Numbered from the stretch's first letter, positions 1 through 11,015 are shown. The stretch: DNA of 64,000 bases from Bacteroidales bacterium (GCA_024400635.1 JAKSMI010000002.1:56305-120304), one strand, 5' to 3'. The notes: generated by a model not told the origin, from the letters alone. Translations and numbers: made by a program.

Positions 1-343
1 TAAATGGAATTATTGGAATGGAGGTAAGACAGGTGCTTGCGTGAAATTTAATTCATACACTAATTCTTCAAATAAAACTAACTTTTTAAAGACTCCTGCT
101 GTTGTTTTGTCTGGAAATGCTACCTTGACGTTTAGTTATAAAAATCCTACTGGTGGCGATTTTTCAGTGTATATTGAATCCAATGGACAAAGAACCTTGT
201 TGGCCAGTGGTTTGACAGGCCAATCTTCTTGGAAAGAAAAAACTTACGATTTAACAGCATATACTGGTCAGGAAGTAGTAGTTATCTTCAAAGGAACAAG
301 TAATTGGGGTTACGGTGATGCTTATATTTATTTGGACGATATT
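1..343 (+). repeat. Adhesin jelly-roll module, copy 1 of a 717-bp-period repeat
   Basis: Bases 1-343 match 718-1060 with only five differences (one at 258/975 and a block of four at 310-313/1027-1030). The left edge lies outside the window. The unit is in frame (239 codons). Confidence 0.95.
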
Positions 344-3300
344 ACCATTCAAGCACCACCTACCTGCGGTACTCCTACCCTTGCTGTAAATGGTACTACA
401 GCTACCATTACACCCAAAACTCCTGGCACTCCCGAATCTTACGAATTGAAGATTGGTGAAGAAACTCGAACCGTACCGGAAACGGAAACCACCGTTGACT
501 TGGCTTCAATTTTCACTTTGGCACCAAGTACAACTTATTCTGTTAGCGTAAGAGCCAACTGCGGAGGAGGAGATTACTCTGAATGGTCTGCAGAAGTAAG
601 CTTTACTACACCTTGTATGGCTGTAGAATTGCCATTTGTTGAAAACTTCAATACTTTAACTTCTGGTATTCCAGAATGTTGGGATAATAGTGAAGGTACA
701 ACCACGGATGCCAGTTATAAATGGAATTATTGGAATGGAGGTAAGACAGGTGCTTGCGTGAAATTTAATTCATACACTAATTCTTCAAATAAAACTAACT
801 TTTTAAAGACTCCTGCTGTTGTTTTGTCTGGAAATGCTACCTTGACGTTTAGTTATAAAAATCCTACTGGTGGCGATTTTTCAGTGTATATTGAATCCAA
901 TGGACAAAGAACCTTGTTGGCCAGTGGTTTGACAGGCCAATCTTCTTGGAAAGAAAAAACTTACGATTTAACAGAATATACTGGTCAGGAAGTAGTAGTT
1001 ATCTTCAAAGGAACAAGTAATTGGGGCAGTGGTGATGCTTATATTTATTTGGACGATATTTCAATCACTGAAATTCCTTTCTGTGTTACTCCATCTATTG
1101 CATCTGTGGTTCCTGGTACAACAAATGCTACCGTAACTGTGGCTGCTTCTGAAAATGCCCAAAGCTATAAAGTGGTTTGTGTTTTGCATGGTGAAGATAT
1201 TGAAACAGGAACACCCGTTGCAGCAGAAGAATTGACGGCAATCATTACTGGTTTGACTCCTGCTACCCAATATGATGTTTATGCTCGTGCTATCTGCAGC
1301 GAAACTGAAACCAGCGATTGGAGTGATGCATATTCATTCTTCACCGAATGTGCTGCTTATGCACTTCCATATACCGAAAACTTCGACAGTTATACTTCCT
1401 CAACAACACTTTCTTCTTCTACTATGCCAATTTGCTGGAGCAGATTGTTTACAGGTACTTCTACTTCTTATGGAGCAGGTATATATCCTTCAACATCATA
1501 TTCTCGTTCGGGAGCTAATTCATTAAGATTTTACAATTATGGTTCTGGAACTTCTGCTTCATACGGTGATGCCTACGCTATTTTGCCAGAAATGGCCGCA
1601 AATATCAATGTTTTGGGTATGGAATTGTATGCTCGTAAATATTCTTCTTCATATTCTTCAAATTTTGAGGTGGGTGTTGTAACCGATGTTGACAATCCGG
1701 CAAGCTCATTCGTACCAGTTCAAACAATTGTTCCAACTTCTACATCATACGAAAAATTTGAAGTATCGTTTGCCGAATATACTGGTACCAACGGACATAT
1801 TGCTTTCCGTATGTTGAAACCTACTTCGTCATATGCTTATGCATATATCGATGACATCACGGTTAAACAAGCTGTATTTGAAAAAGACTTGGCTATTAAC
1901 AGCATTGATCCTATTGCCTGGGCATGCGATCAAAGCGATGCCAAAGTTACTATCAATGTAGAAAATGCCGGTAGTGCAGCTACCATTACTTCTTTTGTTG
2001 CCAACTATGTGATTAATACACAAGAACCAGTTAGCGAAACCGTGAACTGCAACCTGGCTCCAGGCGAAAAGATGAGCTATACTTTCAATACAACTCCAGT
2101 ATTTGAATATGGTGAAAACACTGTTGATGCATACGTAGAAATGGAAGGTGATATGAAGGAAGAAAACAACGCTGCTGATTCTATCATCGTTAGTTTACTT
2201 GAACCCAAAACCGTTCCTTATACTCCTACATTAAGTGCAAACCTTGTTAACAAGGGTTGGAACGTGGTTGATGCCAACAATGACGGTATCACTATGGATA
2301 TTAATAATGCTGCCATCGTTTATTCTTTCAACGATACTTTGGATGCCGACGATTGGATGTTCACTCCTTGTATCGAAATGGCTGCTGGTTCATACAATGT
2401 TTATTTCGATTACAAAGCCAACAGCTCATTGACCGAAACATTCGGAGTATATTATGGCCAGGGTGCCAATGTGGACGCTATGACCAATAATATTGCTTAT
2501 CTCGATTTCAACAATACAGACTATGAAACTGCTATGTTGACCATCACTGTTGCAGAAGACGGTATTTACAACTTCGGTTTCCGTGCTATGAGTTTGGAAG
2601 GTAACTTGGGCTTCAGCATTACCAAATTCGAAGTTTATCCTGTTGTTAACGTAACTGTTACTTCAGGTGCAAACGGTACCGTTACTCCTAATGGTGTTGT
2701 TCCTGTCAACTATGGTGAAAACCTCAGCTTAAGCATTGTTCCTAATACTATGTATCACGTGGCTGGCGTTTGGGTTGACGACGTTCAGGTAATGAGCGAA
2801 GATCCATACAACTCAAACTTCATGATTTACACTTTGGAAAATGTTACCAAACCTCACAATGTATTTGTTGACTACAAACTTGAATATCATATCATCAAGT
2901 CCGTGGCTAATTACAATCCTGCTTACACTGATGTTCCTGGTGAATTTATTCCAGCTGCAACCGATACTTTGATTGATCCGGATCCTGTAACCGTTAATTT
3001 CGCCGCTGCTCCTCATTATCATCTCTATAGCTTAGAAATGGCTATGATGAATGAAGAAGATATGGTTGACGTTACTGCTGATGTTGTTGACAATGAAGAT
3101 CATACTTATTCTTATTTAACTGGTGAATTAGAAGTTGCCAATTACTATTTCAAAGCTACTTTCAGAAGAGACACCGTTGCGGTTAATTACCTTGTAAATA
3201 CCGGTAAGGGTTATGCCGACGCAAGTGATGTATTGGCACAAGGCGCACGATATGCTACTTGGTGGGATTACTCAGTTGCTAACGATGTGAATGCAGTAGC

Positions 3301-5896
3301 CAATATTCGTCCTTATACTACCGGTGATGCCCATTCAGATTATCATATCGTGAATGTGAACGTCAATGGTGAAGATATGGGTGTAATTGACACTTATACT
3401 TTCGAAAATATTCAGGAAGATCAAAACATTGCTATTGACTTCGGTTATCAGGTTACCACTTCAATCAGAAACTATGTTGATACTTACCTTGGCCGCGACG
3501 AAGTAAGAGGTACGATTACCCCTGACACCCAATTGGTGGCTGAAGGTTATCCTACTGTTGTAACCGGTACTGTTCAAGAACACTTCCACCTCTACAATCT
3601 CTTTGTTGACGGTGTGGATATGATTGACCAAGTTGTATTTGACGGTAACAACTATTCATTGACTATCGACTCAACGATTGCCAACTACAACATTGAAGCC
3701 GTTGTGAAGATTGACACATTCGGTATATATTATGCTGTAATGGATGGTCAAGGTTATGCCGATGCCAGCAACTTGTTGGTTGCTCCTGCTGAATATACCA
3801 CTTGGATTAACTACGGCGACGACTTTATGATGAATTTGTCTCCTGACAGAGGATTCTCAATTGGCAGCGTGATTGTTGACGGTGAAAATATGTACACCGC
3901 AAACAATTATTTATTCGAGTATGTTGAAGAACACCATTATGTTGCCGTAACATTCGTTCCTAATGATTACACCATCACTACCAACGCTTACGGTCATGGT
4001 ACAGTAACGGATGGTATGAGCTTCACTTACGATCCTGAAAGCCCGGTTAACTACCAGTTCACTGCTACCGCAGAAGAAGGTTATCATATCTCAGCTATCG
4101 TTATCAATGATGCTACAGTTGATTTGACCGGTGTTACAGATACCTATACGCTGACATTAGAAGATGTGGCTGCCAACTATGTTATCAACGCTCATTTTGC
4201 AATTAACACTTACACTGTTGACGTAACTGCCCATAATGGTGGTACAACCAATATTCAAGGTGTAGTTTCCTACAACTATGGTGAAAATGTAACTGTAATT
4301 GCTACCGCCGATGAAGGTCATTATATTTCATCTATCAGCATTGATGGTGAAGTTACTGAATACACTCAGGATGACAATAGAACTACTTATTCTATCGATT
4401 TCGAAGCTATTCATGAAAATCACGTAGTAATTGTTGATTTTGGTGTTCAGAAGTTTAACATCACCGCTACTGTTGATGCAGATGCAAATCACGGTACAAT
4501 CAATTATGCTTCTTCTTTCGAGGCAAATCTGTCCTATGGTAATAGTATTACTTTGAACTTCATTCCTGAAGAAAATTACCAAGTATCTGATGTTGTTGTT
4601 GACGGACAAAGCGTAGGTGCAGTTGATTCTTACGAATTTGCCAACATCACAGCAGATCACAACTTAGTTGTTTCATTCGCTCCTATCCAGTACACTTTGA
4701 CCGCAACTTCTAACGTGGATGCTTGCACTATCACTCCTGCTTCTACTACAGTTCAGGCTGGTAGCGATGTCAACTACACTTTGAACGTTGCCACTGGATA
4801 TCATTTGTTGAATGTTATCGCCAACGGTGAAGAAGTAAGCGTAAGCGGCAATGCATTCACTATCGCTAATGTTCAGGAAGATTATGAAATCTTCGCCAAC
4901 TTTGCTCCTAACAATGTTACTGTAACTGTTGCTCAACCTGCAAACGCTACCATCACTCCTGGTACGATGACTTACGCATATGGTGCAACTCCTACCTACG
5001 TAATCATGCCTCAGGCTGGTTATGAAGTAGTAAGCGTAACCGCTGGTGGTGCTGTTGTTCCTGTAACCTACAACAATGGCGTAGGTACCTTCACTTTGGC
5101 ACCTGTAACTGCTGATATTACCTTGACGGCTACTACAGCCATTAAGACTTTCACCATCACAGTTATCAACAATGCTCACGGTACAATTGCACCTGCAACT
5201 CAAACCGTCAACTATGGTGATAACGTAACCTTCACCATCACTCCTGAACAATTCTACGCAATCAGCGACGTTAAGGTTGACGGTGCAAGCAGAGGTGCTA
5301 TCTCTTCATACACATTCAACAATGTTACTGGTAACCATACTATCGAAGCATTATTCGAAGCTGCTTGCTACGAACCTACCAACTTAACAGCTATGGATAT
5401 CACTACCACTTCAGCTGTTTTGTCATGGGTTGGCACTGCTCCAAGCTACGAAGTTCGTTATCGCAAAGCTGCTGATGCTAACTGGAATACTCAAACCGTT
5501 ACTGTTCCTACCGTTACTCTGACTGGTTTGGATTCCAATACGCTCTATGCTTGGGAAGTTCGTGCATACTGCACCGCTCAGCTCCAATCAGAATGGGTTG
5601 CCAATTCATTCATGACCAAGGCTGGTGCACAACCTTACGATCCAACAAGCATTGCTTCAGCAGAATTCAATACTGTTAAAGTTTACAGCCACTTGAACAA
5701 TGTTTACGTTGTTAACGAAAATGGTGTTGCTATTTCTTCAATCGCCATCTTCGACATCAATGGTAAACAAGTTTACACTGGTAGCGTAAACGGTTCAACA
5801 GAAGTGATTTCGTTGAATGTTGCCAACGGCAGCTACATTGTAAGATTAGCTTCTGAAAACGGAGTTGGTATTTACAAAGTATCTATCGTACGCTAA
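1..5896 (+). CDS. Giant T9SS-exported adhesin-like protein, 5' end outside the window
   Basis: The reading frame is open from base 2, so the gene starts upstream of the window; 1,964 residues are visible. In order they show: jelly-roll modules of the cleaved-adhesin/MAM type alternating with fibronectin-III-like segments (to about base 1870), a CARDB-like stretch (1870-2200), another jelly-roll (2220-2640), then a long series of divergent InlB-type repeats (2650-5350, recurring GTVTP/GTITP turns and 'VDG' loops), a final Fn3 domain (5360-5625), and a C-terminal domain of about 75 residues ending KVSIVR. That last domain has the IFDINGKQVYTG core of a type A T9SS sorting signal. By family knowledge such proteins cross the outer membrane by T9SS and are anchored to the surface or released. 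A role in adhesion or matrix binding is inference; no catalytic domain is visible. A rho-independent terminator follows. Confidence 0.9.
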   Translation, partial: KWNYWNGGKTGACVKFNSYTNSSNKTNFLKTPAVVLSGNATLTFSYKNPTGGDFSVYIESNGQRTLLASGLTGQSSWKEKTYDLTAYTGQEVVVIFKGTSNWGYGDAYIYLDDITIQAPPTCGTPTLAVNGTTATITPKTPGTPESYELKIGEETRTVPETETTVDLASIFTLAPSTTYSVSVRANCGGGDYSEWSAEVSFTTPCMAVELPFVENFNTLTSGIPECWDNSEGTTTDASYKWNYWNGGKTGACVKFNSYTNSSNKTNFLKTPAVVLSGNATLTFSYKNPTGGDFSVYIESNGQRTLLASGLTGQSSWKEKTYDLTEYTGQEVVVIFKGTSNWGSGDAYIYLDDISITEIPFCVTPSIASVVPGTTNATVTVAASENAQSYKVVCVLHGEDIETGTPVAAEELTAIITGLTPATQYDVYARAICSETETSDWSDAYSFFTECAAYALPYTENFDSYTSSTTLSSSTMPICWSRLFTGTSTSYGAGIYPSTSYSRSGANSLRFYNYGSGTSASYGDAYAILPEMAANINVLGMELYARKYSSSYSSNFEVGVVTDVDNPASSFVPVQTIVPTSTSYEKFEVSFAEYTGTNGHIAFRMLKPTSSYAYAYIDDITVKQAVFEKDLAINSIDPIAWACDQSDAKVTINVENAGSAATITSFVANYVINTQEPVSETVNCNLAPGEKMSYTFNTTPVFEYGENTVDAYVEMEGDMKEENNAADSIIVSLLEPKTVPYTPTLSANLVNKGWNVVDANNDGITMDINNAAIVYSFNDTLDADDWMFTPCIEMAAGSYNVYFDYKANSSLTETFGVYYGQGANVDAMTNNIAYLDFNNTDYETAMLTITVAEDGIYNFGFRAMSLEGNLGFSITKFEVYPVVNVTVTSGANGTVTPNGVVPVNYGENLSLSIVPNTMYHVAGVWVDDVQVMSEDPYNSNFMIYTLENVTKPHNVFVDYKLEYHIIKSVANYNPAYTDVPGEFIPAATDTLIDPDPVTVNFAAAPHYHLYSLEMAMMNEEDMVDVTADVVDNEDHTYSYLTGELEVANYYFKATFRRDTVAVNYLVNTGKGYADASDVLAQGARYATWWDYSVANDVNAVANIRPYTTGDAHSDYHIVNVNVNGEDMGVIDTYTFENIQEDQNIAIDFGYQVTTSIRNYVDTYLGRDEVRGTITPDTQLVAEGYPTVVTGTVQEHFHLYNLFVDGVDMIDQVVFDGNNYSLTIDSTIANYNIEAVVKIDTFGIYYAVMDGQGYADASNLLVAPAEYTTWINYGDDFMMNLSPDRGFSIGSVIVDGENMYTANNYLFEYVEEHHYVAVTFVPNDYTITTNAYGHGTVTDGMSFTYDPESPVNYQFTATAEEGYHISAIVINDATVDLTGVTDTYTLTLEDVAANYVINAHFAINTYTVDVTAHNGGTTNIQGVVSYNYGENVTVIATADEGHYISSISIDGEVTEYTQDDNRTTYSIDFEAIHENHVVIVDFGVQKFNITATVDADANHGTINYASSFEANLSYGNSITLNFIPEENYQVSDVVVDGQSVGAVDSYEFANITADHNLVVSFAPIQYTLTATSNVDACTITPASTTVQAGSDVNYTLNVATGYHLLNVIANGEEVSVSGNAFTIANVQEDYEIFANFAPNNVTVTVAQPANATITPGTMTYAYGATPTYVIMPQAGYEVVSVTAGGAVVPVTYNNGVGTFTLAPVTADITLTATTAIKTFTITVINNAHGTIAPATQTVNYGDNVTFTITPEQFYAISDVKVDGASRGAISSYTFNNVTGNHTIEALFEAACYEPTNLTAMDITTTSAVLSWVGTAPSYEVRYRKAADANWNTQTVTVPTVTLTGLDSNTLYAWEVRAYCTAQLQSEWVANSFMTKAGAQPYDPTSIASAEFNTVKVYSHLNNVYVVNENGVAISSIAIFDINGKQVYTGSVNGSTEVISLNVANGSYIVRLASENGVGIYKVSIVR
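718..1060 (+). repeat. Adhesin jelly-roll module, copy 2
   Basis: This is the second copy of the module at 1-343, at a spacing of 717 bp. Similarity stops abruptly at 1060, where the two sequences diverge completely. That pattern suggests recent duplication or gene conversion of one domain. Confidence 0.95.
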
Positions 5897-5940
5897 TGCT
5901 AATTAGAAGTGTAGGGCTATAGCCTTGCACATTTCATACC

Positions 5941-5975
5941 AAAATCTCCGCTGCATTCCGCAGCGGAGATTTTTT
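5941..5975 (+). terminator. Rho-independent terminator after the adhesin gene
   Basis: A 12-14-bp GC-rich stem (AATCTCCGCTGC paired with GCAGCGGAGATT) has a 5-nt loop and runs into six T residues, 45 bp after the stop codon. Confidence 0.9.
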
Positions 5976-6026
5976 GTTTAAGCGATTTGTCTGACTAATA
6001 CTATTTCATAATTGAGACTTTAGGGG

Positions 6027-6160
6027 TTCTGCCTGAAAGGCAATACCATTAGTACCCGCTTGCACTGACGTATGAGATGCTGTCGCAATGTGACGATGCT
6101 TCGGCGGTGTCTGAAAGACAATACAACAAGTAACCGGGGACGAAGTCCTCGGAGGCAGAA
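6027..6160 (+). repeat. Dispersed hairpin-rich repeat, copy A
   Basis: This 134-bp element in the adhesin-secA gap has short terminal inverted repeats (TTCTGCC at 6027-6033, GGCAGAA at 6154-6160). It holds three internal palindromes: TGCCTGAAAGGCA, TGTCTGAAAGACA and CCGGGGACGAAGTCCTCGG. The reverse complement aligns along its length with 27359-27490, and the same strand aligns with 51302-51426. The 362-bp gap between the adhesin and secA holds only the terminator, this element and the secA promoter. Confidence 0.85.
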
Positions 6161-6227
6161 GATTAAGATTAGAAAATTCCGAAGACAACCTTCGAAAATT
6201 TCTAAGCCTAAATCCAAAAAAATTGTG

Positions 6228-6235
6228 TAGTTTTG
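6228..6235 (+). promoter_or_regulatory. secA promoter -7 element (TAGTTTTG)
   Basis: It matches the Bacteroidota primary-sigma -7 consensus TAnnTTTG and lies 23 bp upstream of the secA start codon. A clear -33 TTTG was not seen. Confidence 0.65.
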
Positions 6236-6258
6236 CAAACTATTTAAAATTATTGTTT

Positions 6259-9200
6259 ATGGCAAATTTTTTAAGTAAAATTTTCGGGACAAAGTCTGAT
6301 AGAGACCTTAAAGAATTGAAACCCTATCTCGAAAAATCTCTTGCAGCATACGAAACCATTAAAAACCTAACCAACGACGAATTGCGCCACAAGACGGTCG
6401 AATTTCGCCAGCTGATATCTGATACCATTTGCGAAGAAGAAGCCCGTATAAGCGAAATTAAGGCCTATATGGACGAAAATTATGATATGCCTATTGATGA
6501 GAAAGAGGATTTCTATAAAGAACTCGAAAATCTGGAGAAACGCTCTTACAATAAGACGCAGGAAGTGCTCGACCAGATTCTGCCTCAGGCTTTCGCAGTT
6601 ATGAAAGAAACCGCCCGTCGTTTCAAAGACAATGAAATCGTAGAAGTGACGGCTACGCAAATGGATAGGGATATCGCAGCATACAGAACTTGCATCGAAA
6701 TTGTTGACGACAAGGCTTTGTATCATAATACCTGGTCTGCGGGAGGCAATATGATAAAATGGGATATGTGCCATTATGATGTCCAGTTGATTGGTGGTAC
6801 AGTGCTTCATCAAGGTAAAATCGCGGAAATGGCTACGGGTGAAGGTAAGACCTTGGTGGCCACCTTGCCGGTTTATCTCAACGCACTTCCAGGGAAAGGT
6901 GTTCACGTGGTCACCGTCAACGATTATCTCGCCAAGCGTGACTCGGAATGGATGGGTCTCCTGTATGAATTCCATGGCTTGACTGTTGACTGCATCGACA
7001 AGCACGAACCTAACTCGGAAGAACGCCGTAAAGCTTACGCTGCCGATATCACTTACGGTACGAACAATGAATTCGGTTTCGACTACCTTCGTGACAATAT
7101 GGCGCGAAACACTACCGAACTGGTACAGCGCCCCCACAATTTCGCTATCGTTGACGAGGTTGACTCTGTGCTTATTGATGATGCCCGTACGCCTTTGATT
7201 ATTTCTGGTCCAACGCCCCGCGGCGACCAGCAGGAATTCGACCTTTATAAGCCTATCGTTGAAAAACTTTATAACGCCCAGAAGATTTATGTAGCTGAAA
7301 TTCTGACTAAAGCTAAAAAATTGTTAGCCGACAATCCTGACCCTAAACCTACGGATGAAGGTGCTATGCTGTTGCTTCGTGCACAGCGTGGTCTGCCCAA
7401 AAATAAAGCTCTGATAAAGTTTCTCAGCGAGCAAGGTATGAAACAGGTGTTGCTGAAAACAGAAGGCTTTTTTATGCAGGAACAAAATAGAAATATGCAT
7501 CTTATTGATGATGAACTTTACTTCGTCATCGATGAAAAATTGAATACTGTCGATATTATGGACAAAGGTATCGATTTGATTTCAAAGGATGCGGAAGAAG
7601 CTAAGATGTTCATTATGCCCGACGTGGGTGCTGAAATTGCGGAACTTGAAAAGGAAAATTTGGATGAAAAAGAGAAACTCGAACGCAAAAACGAGATTTA
7701 CCGCAATTTTTCCATTGCTTCGGAAAGAATCCATACGGTTCACCAGCTGCTGAAAGCTTATACGATGTTCGAAAAGGATGTCGAATATGTCATCATCGAC
7801 AATAAGGTTAAAATCGTTGATGAGCAGACGGGCCGTATTATGGAAGGCCGTCGTTACTCAGACGGTTTGCATCAGGCTATTGAAGCTAAGGAAAACGTCA
7901 AAGTCGAAGCAGCAACCCAGACCTACGCCACCATCACGCTTCAAAACTATTTCAGAATGTACAAGAAGTTGTCGGGTATGACAGGTACTGCTGAAACGGA
8001 AGCCGGCGAATTCTGGAACATTTACAAATTGGATGTGGTGGTTATCCCAACCAACCGCCCCATCGCCCGTTTCGATAGGGATGATTTGGTTTACAAGACC
8101 AAGCGTGAAAAATATGCCGCGGTAGTTGATGAAATTCTGCGTCTCAATGCCGAAGGCCGTCCCGTTTTGGTTGGTACAACTTCGGTAGAAACTTCAGAAT
8201 TGCTGTCTAAGATTCTTACCGTAAGAAAGATCAAGCATAATGTGCTGAATGCTAAATTGCATAAAAAAGAAGCCGACATCGTTGCCGAAGCAGGCCAAGC
8301 GGGAACAGTGACCATTTCCACCAACATGGCGGGCCGTGGTACCGATATCAAGCTCGGCCCTGGCGTCAAGGAAAAGGGTGGTTTGGCCATCATTGGCACG
8401 GAACGTCACGATTCACGCCGTGTTGACCGCCAGCTGCGTGGTCGTTCCGGTCGTCAAGGTGATCCCGGCAGCTCACAATTCTATGTATCTTTGGAAGATG
8501 ATCTGATGCGTCTTTTCGGCTCAGATCGTATCGCCAAGGTTATGGATAGCCTTGGTCTGCAAGATGGTGAAGTCATTCAGCACAGTATGATTTCAAAATC
8601 CATAGAAAGAGCTCAGAAGAAAGTTGAAGAAAACAACTTTGGCACTCGTAAGCGCTTGCTCGAATACGATGACGTAATGAACCATCAGCGTAGTACGATT
8701 TACAGCAAGCGTCGCAATGCCCTCTTCGGAGACCGCCTTGCCATTGATATTTCGGGTATGTTCTACGATGTTTGCTCTATGGTTGTGGATAATAACTGGG
8801 GTGCAAAGGATTACGAAGGTTTCTGTCAGGATATGATTTCAACTTTCGGTTGCGAATCTCCTTTCGAAGAATATTATTTCTTGGCGGAGCGTCCCCAAAA
8901 ATTGACGGATGAACTTTTCCCGAAAATTTATGAACACTATCGTCATAAAATCCAACAATTTGGAGAAAAGGCATATCCTGTCATTGAAAGAGTTTATCTT
9001 GAACAAGGAGATCGTTTTGTCAATATTGCCATTCCTTTCACCGATGGATTCAAAACCCTCACCATTGTGGCTCCACTCAAGAAGTCTTACGAAACCAAAG
9101 GTCGTGAAGTGGGTTTGTCTATTGAAAAGGGTATCACGTTGGCAGTCATCGACAACGCTTGGAAAGAACATCTCCGCGATCTTGACGATTTGAAGCAGTC

Positions 9201-9552
9201 TGTTCAGAATGCTTCTTATGAACAAAAAGATCCTCTGTTGATTTACAAACTCGAATCATTCAATCTGTTTGACGAAATGTTGCAGCGCATCAGCACTGAG
9301 ATTGTTTCGTTCCTGACGAAAGGAAGTATTCCTATTTCTGAAAACAGTCAGGTTAAGGAAGCTAAATTGCCAGAATCTGACGCCAAGAAATTGCAGGCCG
9401 GTCGTCAAGAAGTTGGTGGTGGTCGCCAAGTGGCTCCTGGTGGAAAGGGCAGCAGTCCTGTACGCGTAGAAAAACGTGTGGGACGTAATGACCCTTGTCC
9501 TTGCGGCAGCGGCAAGAAATACAAAAACTGTCACGGCAAAGACGAAATGTAA
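6259..9552 (+). CDS. secA: Preprotein translocase ATPase SecA
   Basis: SecA is the ATP-driven motor that pushes unfolded preproteins through SecYEG. The 1,097-residue product has Walker A (ATGEGKT, 192-198), the DEVD box (299-302), the GRGTDI and [13 protein letters not shown] helicase motifs, and a C-terminal zinc-binding tail (C1080, C1082, C1091, H1092). It is about 200 residues longer than the E. coli protein. The extra sequence lies in the first nucleotide-binding half, after LIISGP and before ITLQNYFR, and is typical of Bacteroidota SecA. The start at 6259 ([10 protein letters not shown]) is preferred because the 12-codon upstream extension would overlap the promoter and does not resemble SecA. 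Confidence 0.98.
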   Translation: MANFLSKIFGTKSDRDLKELKPYLEKSLAAYETIKNLTNDELRHKTVEFRQLISDTICEEEARISEIKAYMDENYDMPIDEKEDFYKELENLEKRSYNKTQEVLDQILPQAFAVMKETARRFKDNEIVEVTATQMDRDIAAYRTCIEIVDDKALYHNTWSAGGNMIKWDMCHYDVQLIGGTVLHQGKIAEMATGEGKTLVATLPVYLNALPGKGVHVVTVNDYLAKRDSEWMGLLYEFHGLTVDCIDKHEPNSEERRKAYAADITYGTNNEFGFDYLRDNMARNTTELVQRPHNFAIVDEVDSVLIDDARTPLIISGPTPRGDQQEFDLYKPIVEKLYNAQKIYVAEILTKAKKLLADNPDPKPTDEGAMLLLRAQRGLPKNKALIKFLSEQGMKQVLLKTEGFFMQEQNRNMHLIDDELYFVIDEKLNTVDIMDKGIDLISKDAEEAKMFIMPDVGAEIAELEKENLDEKEKLERKNEIYRNFSIASERIHTVHQLLKAYTMFEKDVEYVIIDNKVKIVDEQTGRIMEGRRYSDGLHQAIEAKENVKVEAATQTYATITLQNYFRMYKKLSGMTGTAETEAGEFWNIYKLDVVVIPTNRPIARFDRDDLVYKTKREKYAAVVDEILRLNAEGRPVLVGTTSVETSELLSKILTVRKIKHNVLNAKLHKKEADIVAEAGQAGTVTISTNMAGRGTDIKLGPGVKEKGGLAIIGTERHDSRRVDRQLRGRSGRQGDPGSSQFYVSLEDDLMRLFGSDRIAKVMDSLGLQDGEVIQHSMISKSIERAQKKVEENNFGTRKRLLEYDDVMNHQRSTIYSKRRNALFGDRLAIDISGMFYDVCSMVVDNNWGAKDYEGFCQDMISTFGCESPFEEYYFLAERPQKLTDELFPKIYEHYRHKIQQFGEKAYPVIERVYLEQGDRFVNIAIPFTDGFKTLTIVAPLKKSYETKGREVGLSIEKGITLAVIDNAWKEHLRDLDDLKQSVQNASYEQKDPLLIYKLESFNLFDEMLQRISTEIVSFLTKGSIPISENSQVKEAKLPESDAKKLQAGRQEVGGGRQVAPGGKGSSPVRVEKRVGRNDPCPCGSGKKYKNCHGKDEM

Positions 9553-9555
9553 AAA

Positions 9556-10590
9556 CTAGAAAGCCAGTACAGCATCTTCCAGAAGTTTCACGTCTTCTTT
9601 AGTTGTGGCCCAACTGCAGACGAATCTTACCGTACTTTCCTCATCACCGCGCGGACCCCAATATTCGAAGGTGGCGTATTGTTGAAGATGGTCTATCAAT
9701 GTATTCGGCAAAATGAAAAATTGCTGGTTGGTGGGCGAATCGATGGCAATTTTGAAACCGTTGGATACGAAAATACGTCGAACTTCCAGAGCCAACTCGA
9801 TGGCGTGCTTACCGATTTGCTCATAAAGATGGTTGGTAAACAGTGTGGCAAATTGTACGCCCTGCAGACGGCCTTTTGCCAGCAGTGCACCATGTTGCTT
9901 CACCAAGGAAAAAAAGTGTTTCAGAAGGGCTTTATTTGGCGCCACAACGGCTTCTCCGAATAAGGCACCACACTTGGTACCGCCAATATAGAACACATCG
10001 CAGAGGCGAGCTATGTCGGCCAGCGTGAAATCGCAAGCTGGTGATGCTAAAGCGTAAGCCAACCGTGCTCCGTCCAGATACAGTGGAATGTGGTGTTCGT
10101 GGCAAAGACTACTTAGAGATTCCAATTCTGATAGATTGTACAAAGTGCCTAATTCGGTAGGTTGAGTGATGTAGAGCATTCCCGGTGCCACCATGTGCTC
10201 GTAGGTGTCATCGTTATTAAAGTTTCGGATAAAATCAGAAACGTCTTGCACTGAAACTTTACCATTGTGGGAGGGCAGGGTAAGTACCTTATGTCCACTA
10301 TGCTCTACCGCACCGCTTTCGTGAACGTTGATATGTCCTGTGTCGGCAGTCAGTACACCCTCATGGCGTTGCAGCAAAGCATCAATGACGGTGGCATTGG
10401 TTTGCGTGCCGCCCACGAGAAACTGCACCAACGCGTCGGGAGCGTTGCAAGCTTCGCGAATGCGTTGGCGAGCTTCTTCACTGTATTCGTCGAAGCCGTA
10501 ACCGACACTTTGTTCCAAGTTGGTTTCTACCAGACGTCGCATCACTTCTGGATGCGCCCCAGCCATATAGTCGTTATCAAAATGTACCAT
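9556..10590 (-). CDS. ltaE: Low-specificity L-threonine aldolase, PLP-dependent
   Basis: By family, this enzyme splits L-threonine or allo-threonine into glycine and acetaldehyde in the cytoplasm. The 344-residue protein starts MVHFDNDYMAGAHP. It has the beta-eliminating lyase/aldolase signature LDGARL (172-177) and the PLP lysine K206 in YIGGTKCG. The start at 10590 is chosen over an 18-codon extension that overlaps the upstream gene. It lies 5 bp behind the membrane-protein gene at 10596-11015 and is probably co-transcribed with it. Its stop is 3 bp from the secA stop, with no terminator between the convergent genes. Confidence 0.9.
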   Translation of the reverse strand: MVHFDNDYMAGAHPEVMRRLVETNLEQSVGYGFDEYSEEARQRIREACNAPDALVQFLVGGTQTNATVIDALLQRHEGVLTADTGHINVHESGAVEHSGHKVLTLPSHNGKVSVQDVSDFIRNFNNDDTYEHMVAPGMLYITQPTELGTLYNLSELESLSSLCHEHHIPLYLDGARLAYALASPACDFTLADIARLCDVFYIGGTKCGALFGEAVVAPNKALLKHFFSLVKQHGALLAKGRLQGVQFATLFTNHLYEQIGKHAIELALEVRRIFVSNGFKIAIDSPTNQQFFILPNTLIDHLQQYATFEYWGPRGDEESTVRFVCSWATTKEDVKLLEDAVLAF

Positions 10591-10595
10591 AAAAA

Positions 10596-11015
10596 TTAAG
10601 CTAAAGCCACGATAATGGCGACAATAGGAATTGCAATGACGCAAAGAGCAATGCCAATGATAATAAGAATGCCTCTGAACTTAAATAAGGATTTGATATT
10701 TTGAAGGGCAAAAACCATCTGCTCATTGCTATTTGCTTGTATAGCATTGCTGCTTGCCTTATGAATTCTGAAAAGATAAATGATGGGAATAACGTATACT
10801 CCGCTCATCAGAATGTATATTATTCCGACAATAAAATAGGGGTAATTTTCAGGTAGATAATCCATAAAAGATTGAATAATAATAAAAATGAGGCCGCAAA
10901 AGAATATTGTGACCGCGGAAATGATGGTCATAATGCCGAGAAAAAGCGTCCAATTACTGATACTCTTAACATAATTTTTTGTTTCCTCTAAAAGTTGTAA
11001 GTCTTTCTCTTCCAT
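10596..11015 (-). CDS. Small membrane protein, function unknown (DUF5362-like)
   Basis: A 139-residue protein with a charged N-terminal helix (MEEKDLQLLEETKNYVKSI) is followed by about four hydrophobic segments: 22-50, 60-82, an amphipathic linker, and 112-138. It resembles small Bacteroidota membrane proteins grouped as DUF5362, but this is recalled family likeness and not a database match. Nothing indicates a substrate. It is the first gene of a two-gene unit with the threonine aldolase, 5 bp apart, driven by the -7 element at 11075-11082. Confidence 0.7.
   Translation of the reverse strand: MEEKDLQLLEETKNYVKSISNWTLFLGIMTIISAVTIFFCGLIFIIIQSFMDYLPENYPYFIVGIIYILMSGVYVIPIIYLFRIHKASSNAIQANSNEQMVFALQNIKSLFKFRGILIIIGIALCVIAIPIVAIIVALA

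Noticed and set aside
4673..5251. 192-residue minus-strand ORF inside the adhesin gene
   Set aside because: It is Cys/Ser/Arg-rich with no domain and fully antisense to a well-supported gene.
6006..6188. 60-residue minus-strand ORF similar to one at 27237-27512 (shared [17 protein letters not shown])
   Set aside because: The likeness comes from the dispersed DNA repeat; copy C does not keep the frame and there is no start context, so it is not a conserved gene.
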